From: Acidobacterium sp. | Lineage (GTDB): Bacteria > Acidobacteriota > Terriglobia > Terriglobales > Acidobacteriaceae | Length of the DNA stretch: 13,757 bases | Reading direction: 5' to 3' | NCBI GenBank assembly: GCA_003152595.1 | Contig: PMAM01000305.1 | Coordinates: forward strand, 1-13,757 | In this document: in pieces, positions 13,467 through 13,757 of the stretch | How the letters are laid out: each line of letters begins with the position of its first letter | Numbering within the stretch: position 1 is the stretch's first letter | Translations under genes and position numbers: made by a program | The notes under the pieces: model-generated | Database searches by the model: none | What the model was told of the DNA's origin: nothing | What the model saw: only the letters and a program-made list of their open reading frames with translations

Positions 13467-13757
13467 AATTCCTCCATATGGGAGAGAGTCCCGGGTCAGC
13501 GGATCGCTGCGGAGGCGCTGGGTCGATTGTGGAACCGGAACAATCACAGCGGCTGTCGAAGACTCGACGCCAGCTGTCCGGTGGTGCTACGGCCGGCCAA
13601 TCGGGAATCGGCTCGGTTGGCCATAGCGGATACGCGCGATGCAGCGTTGACTGCGATCAGTATATTCCGCCTGACCCAGTGGGCACGAAGGACGGCAGGA
13701 CAAAGATCCCCCGAGAATATCGCCAATCAACAGATGAAGATGCGTGCGCCGATGCGG
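13467..13757. other. Right-end region without a supported gene
   Basis: No frame on either strand shows a ribosome site with recognisable coding content. On the minus strand TATACT (13659-13664) resembles a -10 box that could drive the two small minus-strand genes, but I could not find a good -35 at 16-18 bases. The end could also belong to a gene lying mostly outside the window. Confidence 0.35.

Noticed and set aside
1..13757. CRISPR array, tRNA or rRNA genes
   Set aside because: No regularly spaced repeats, cloverleaf-like segments or rRNA motifs were seen by eye; a tRNAscan or Infernal run would settle it.

Overview
The window is GC-rich bacterial DNA. Tat- and Sec-targeted proteins, a DUF6599-type lipoprotein, several DUF362 proteins and a membrane-embedded spermidine-synthase-like protein point to a Gram-negative, with Acidobacteriota as my best guess. 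That assignment rests on family recall, not on a search.

Layout. (1) 1-298, minus strand: start of a collagen-like (Gly-X-Y) lipoprotein that runs off the left edge. (2) 299-877: non-coding, with one clear inverted repeat. (3) 878-1827, plus strand: a tyrosine recombinase broken by an in-frame stop and a one-base deletion. (4) 2147-6326, minus strand: a tight four-gene operon (A) encoding a fused NapH/NapG-like polyferredoxin, a small DUF6599-like lipoprotein and two Tat-type DUF362 proteins. (5) 6543-8903, plus strand and divergent from operon A: a 14-helix membrane protein with a spermidine-synthase-like domain between two membrane halves. (6) 8797-12656, minus strand: operon B, encoding a third Tat-type DUF362 protein, the AmmeMemoRadiSam radical SAM enzyme, and a fused MEMO1-AMMECR1 protein. 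The last gene overlaps the 3' end of the convergent membrane gene. (7) 12870-13466, minus strand: a small Cys-rich (zinc-ribbon-like) protein and a 57-aa protein. (8) The right end holds no gene I can support.

The central point is that 2147-12656 looks like one functional unit acting outside the cytoplasm. All three DUF362 proteins carry Tat-like leaders. The radical SAM enzyme also begins with a twin-arginine leader. The MEMO1-AMMECR1 fusion has a Sec-type signal peptide. The polyferredoxin has a second, internal twin-arginine segment that would place its C-terminal four-cluster half in the periplasm. By the positive-inside rule, the synthase-like domain of the membrane protein also faces the periplasm. 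The promoter region of operon B and the divergent promoter region between operon A and the membrane gene each contain a CRP/FNR-like palindrome of the form AGTGA-N6-TCAC. I propose an envelope-localised radical SAM / DUF362 system supplied with electrons by the trans-membrane polyferredoxin. Gene content and motifs are read from the sequence; the joint function and location are inference.
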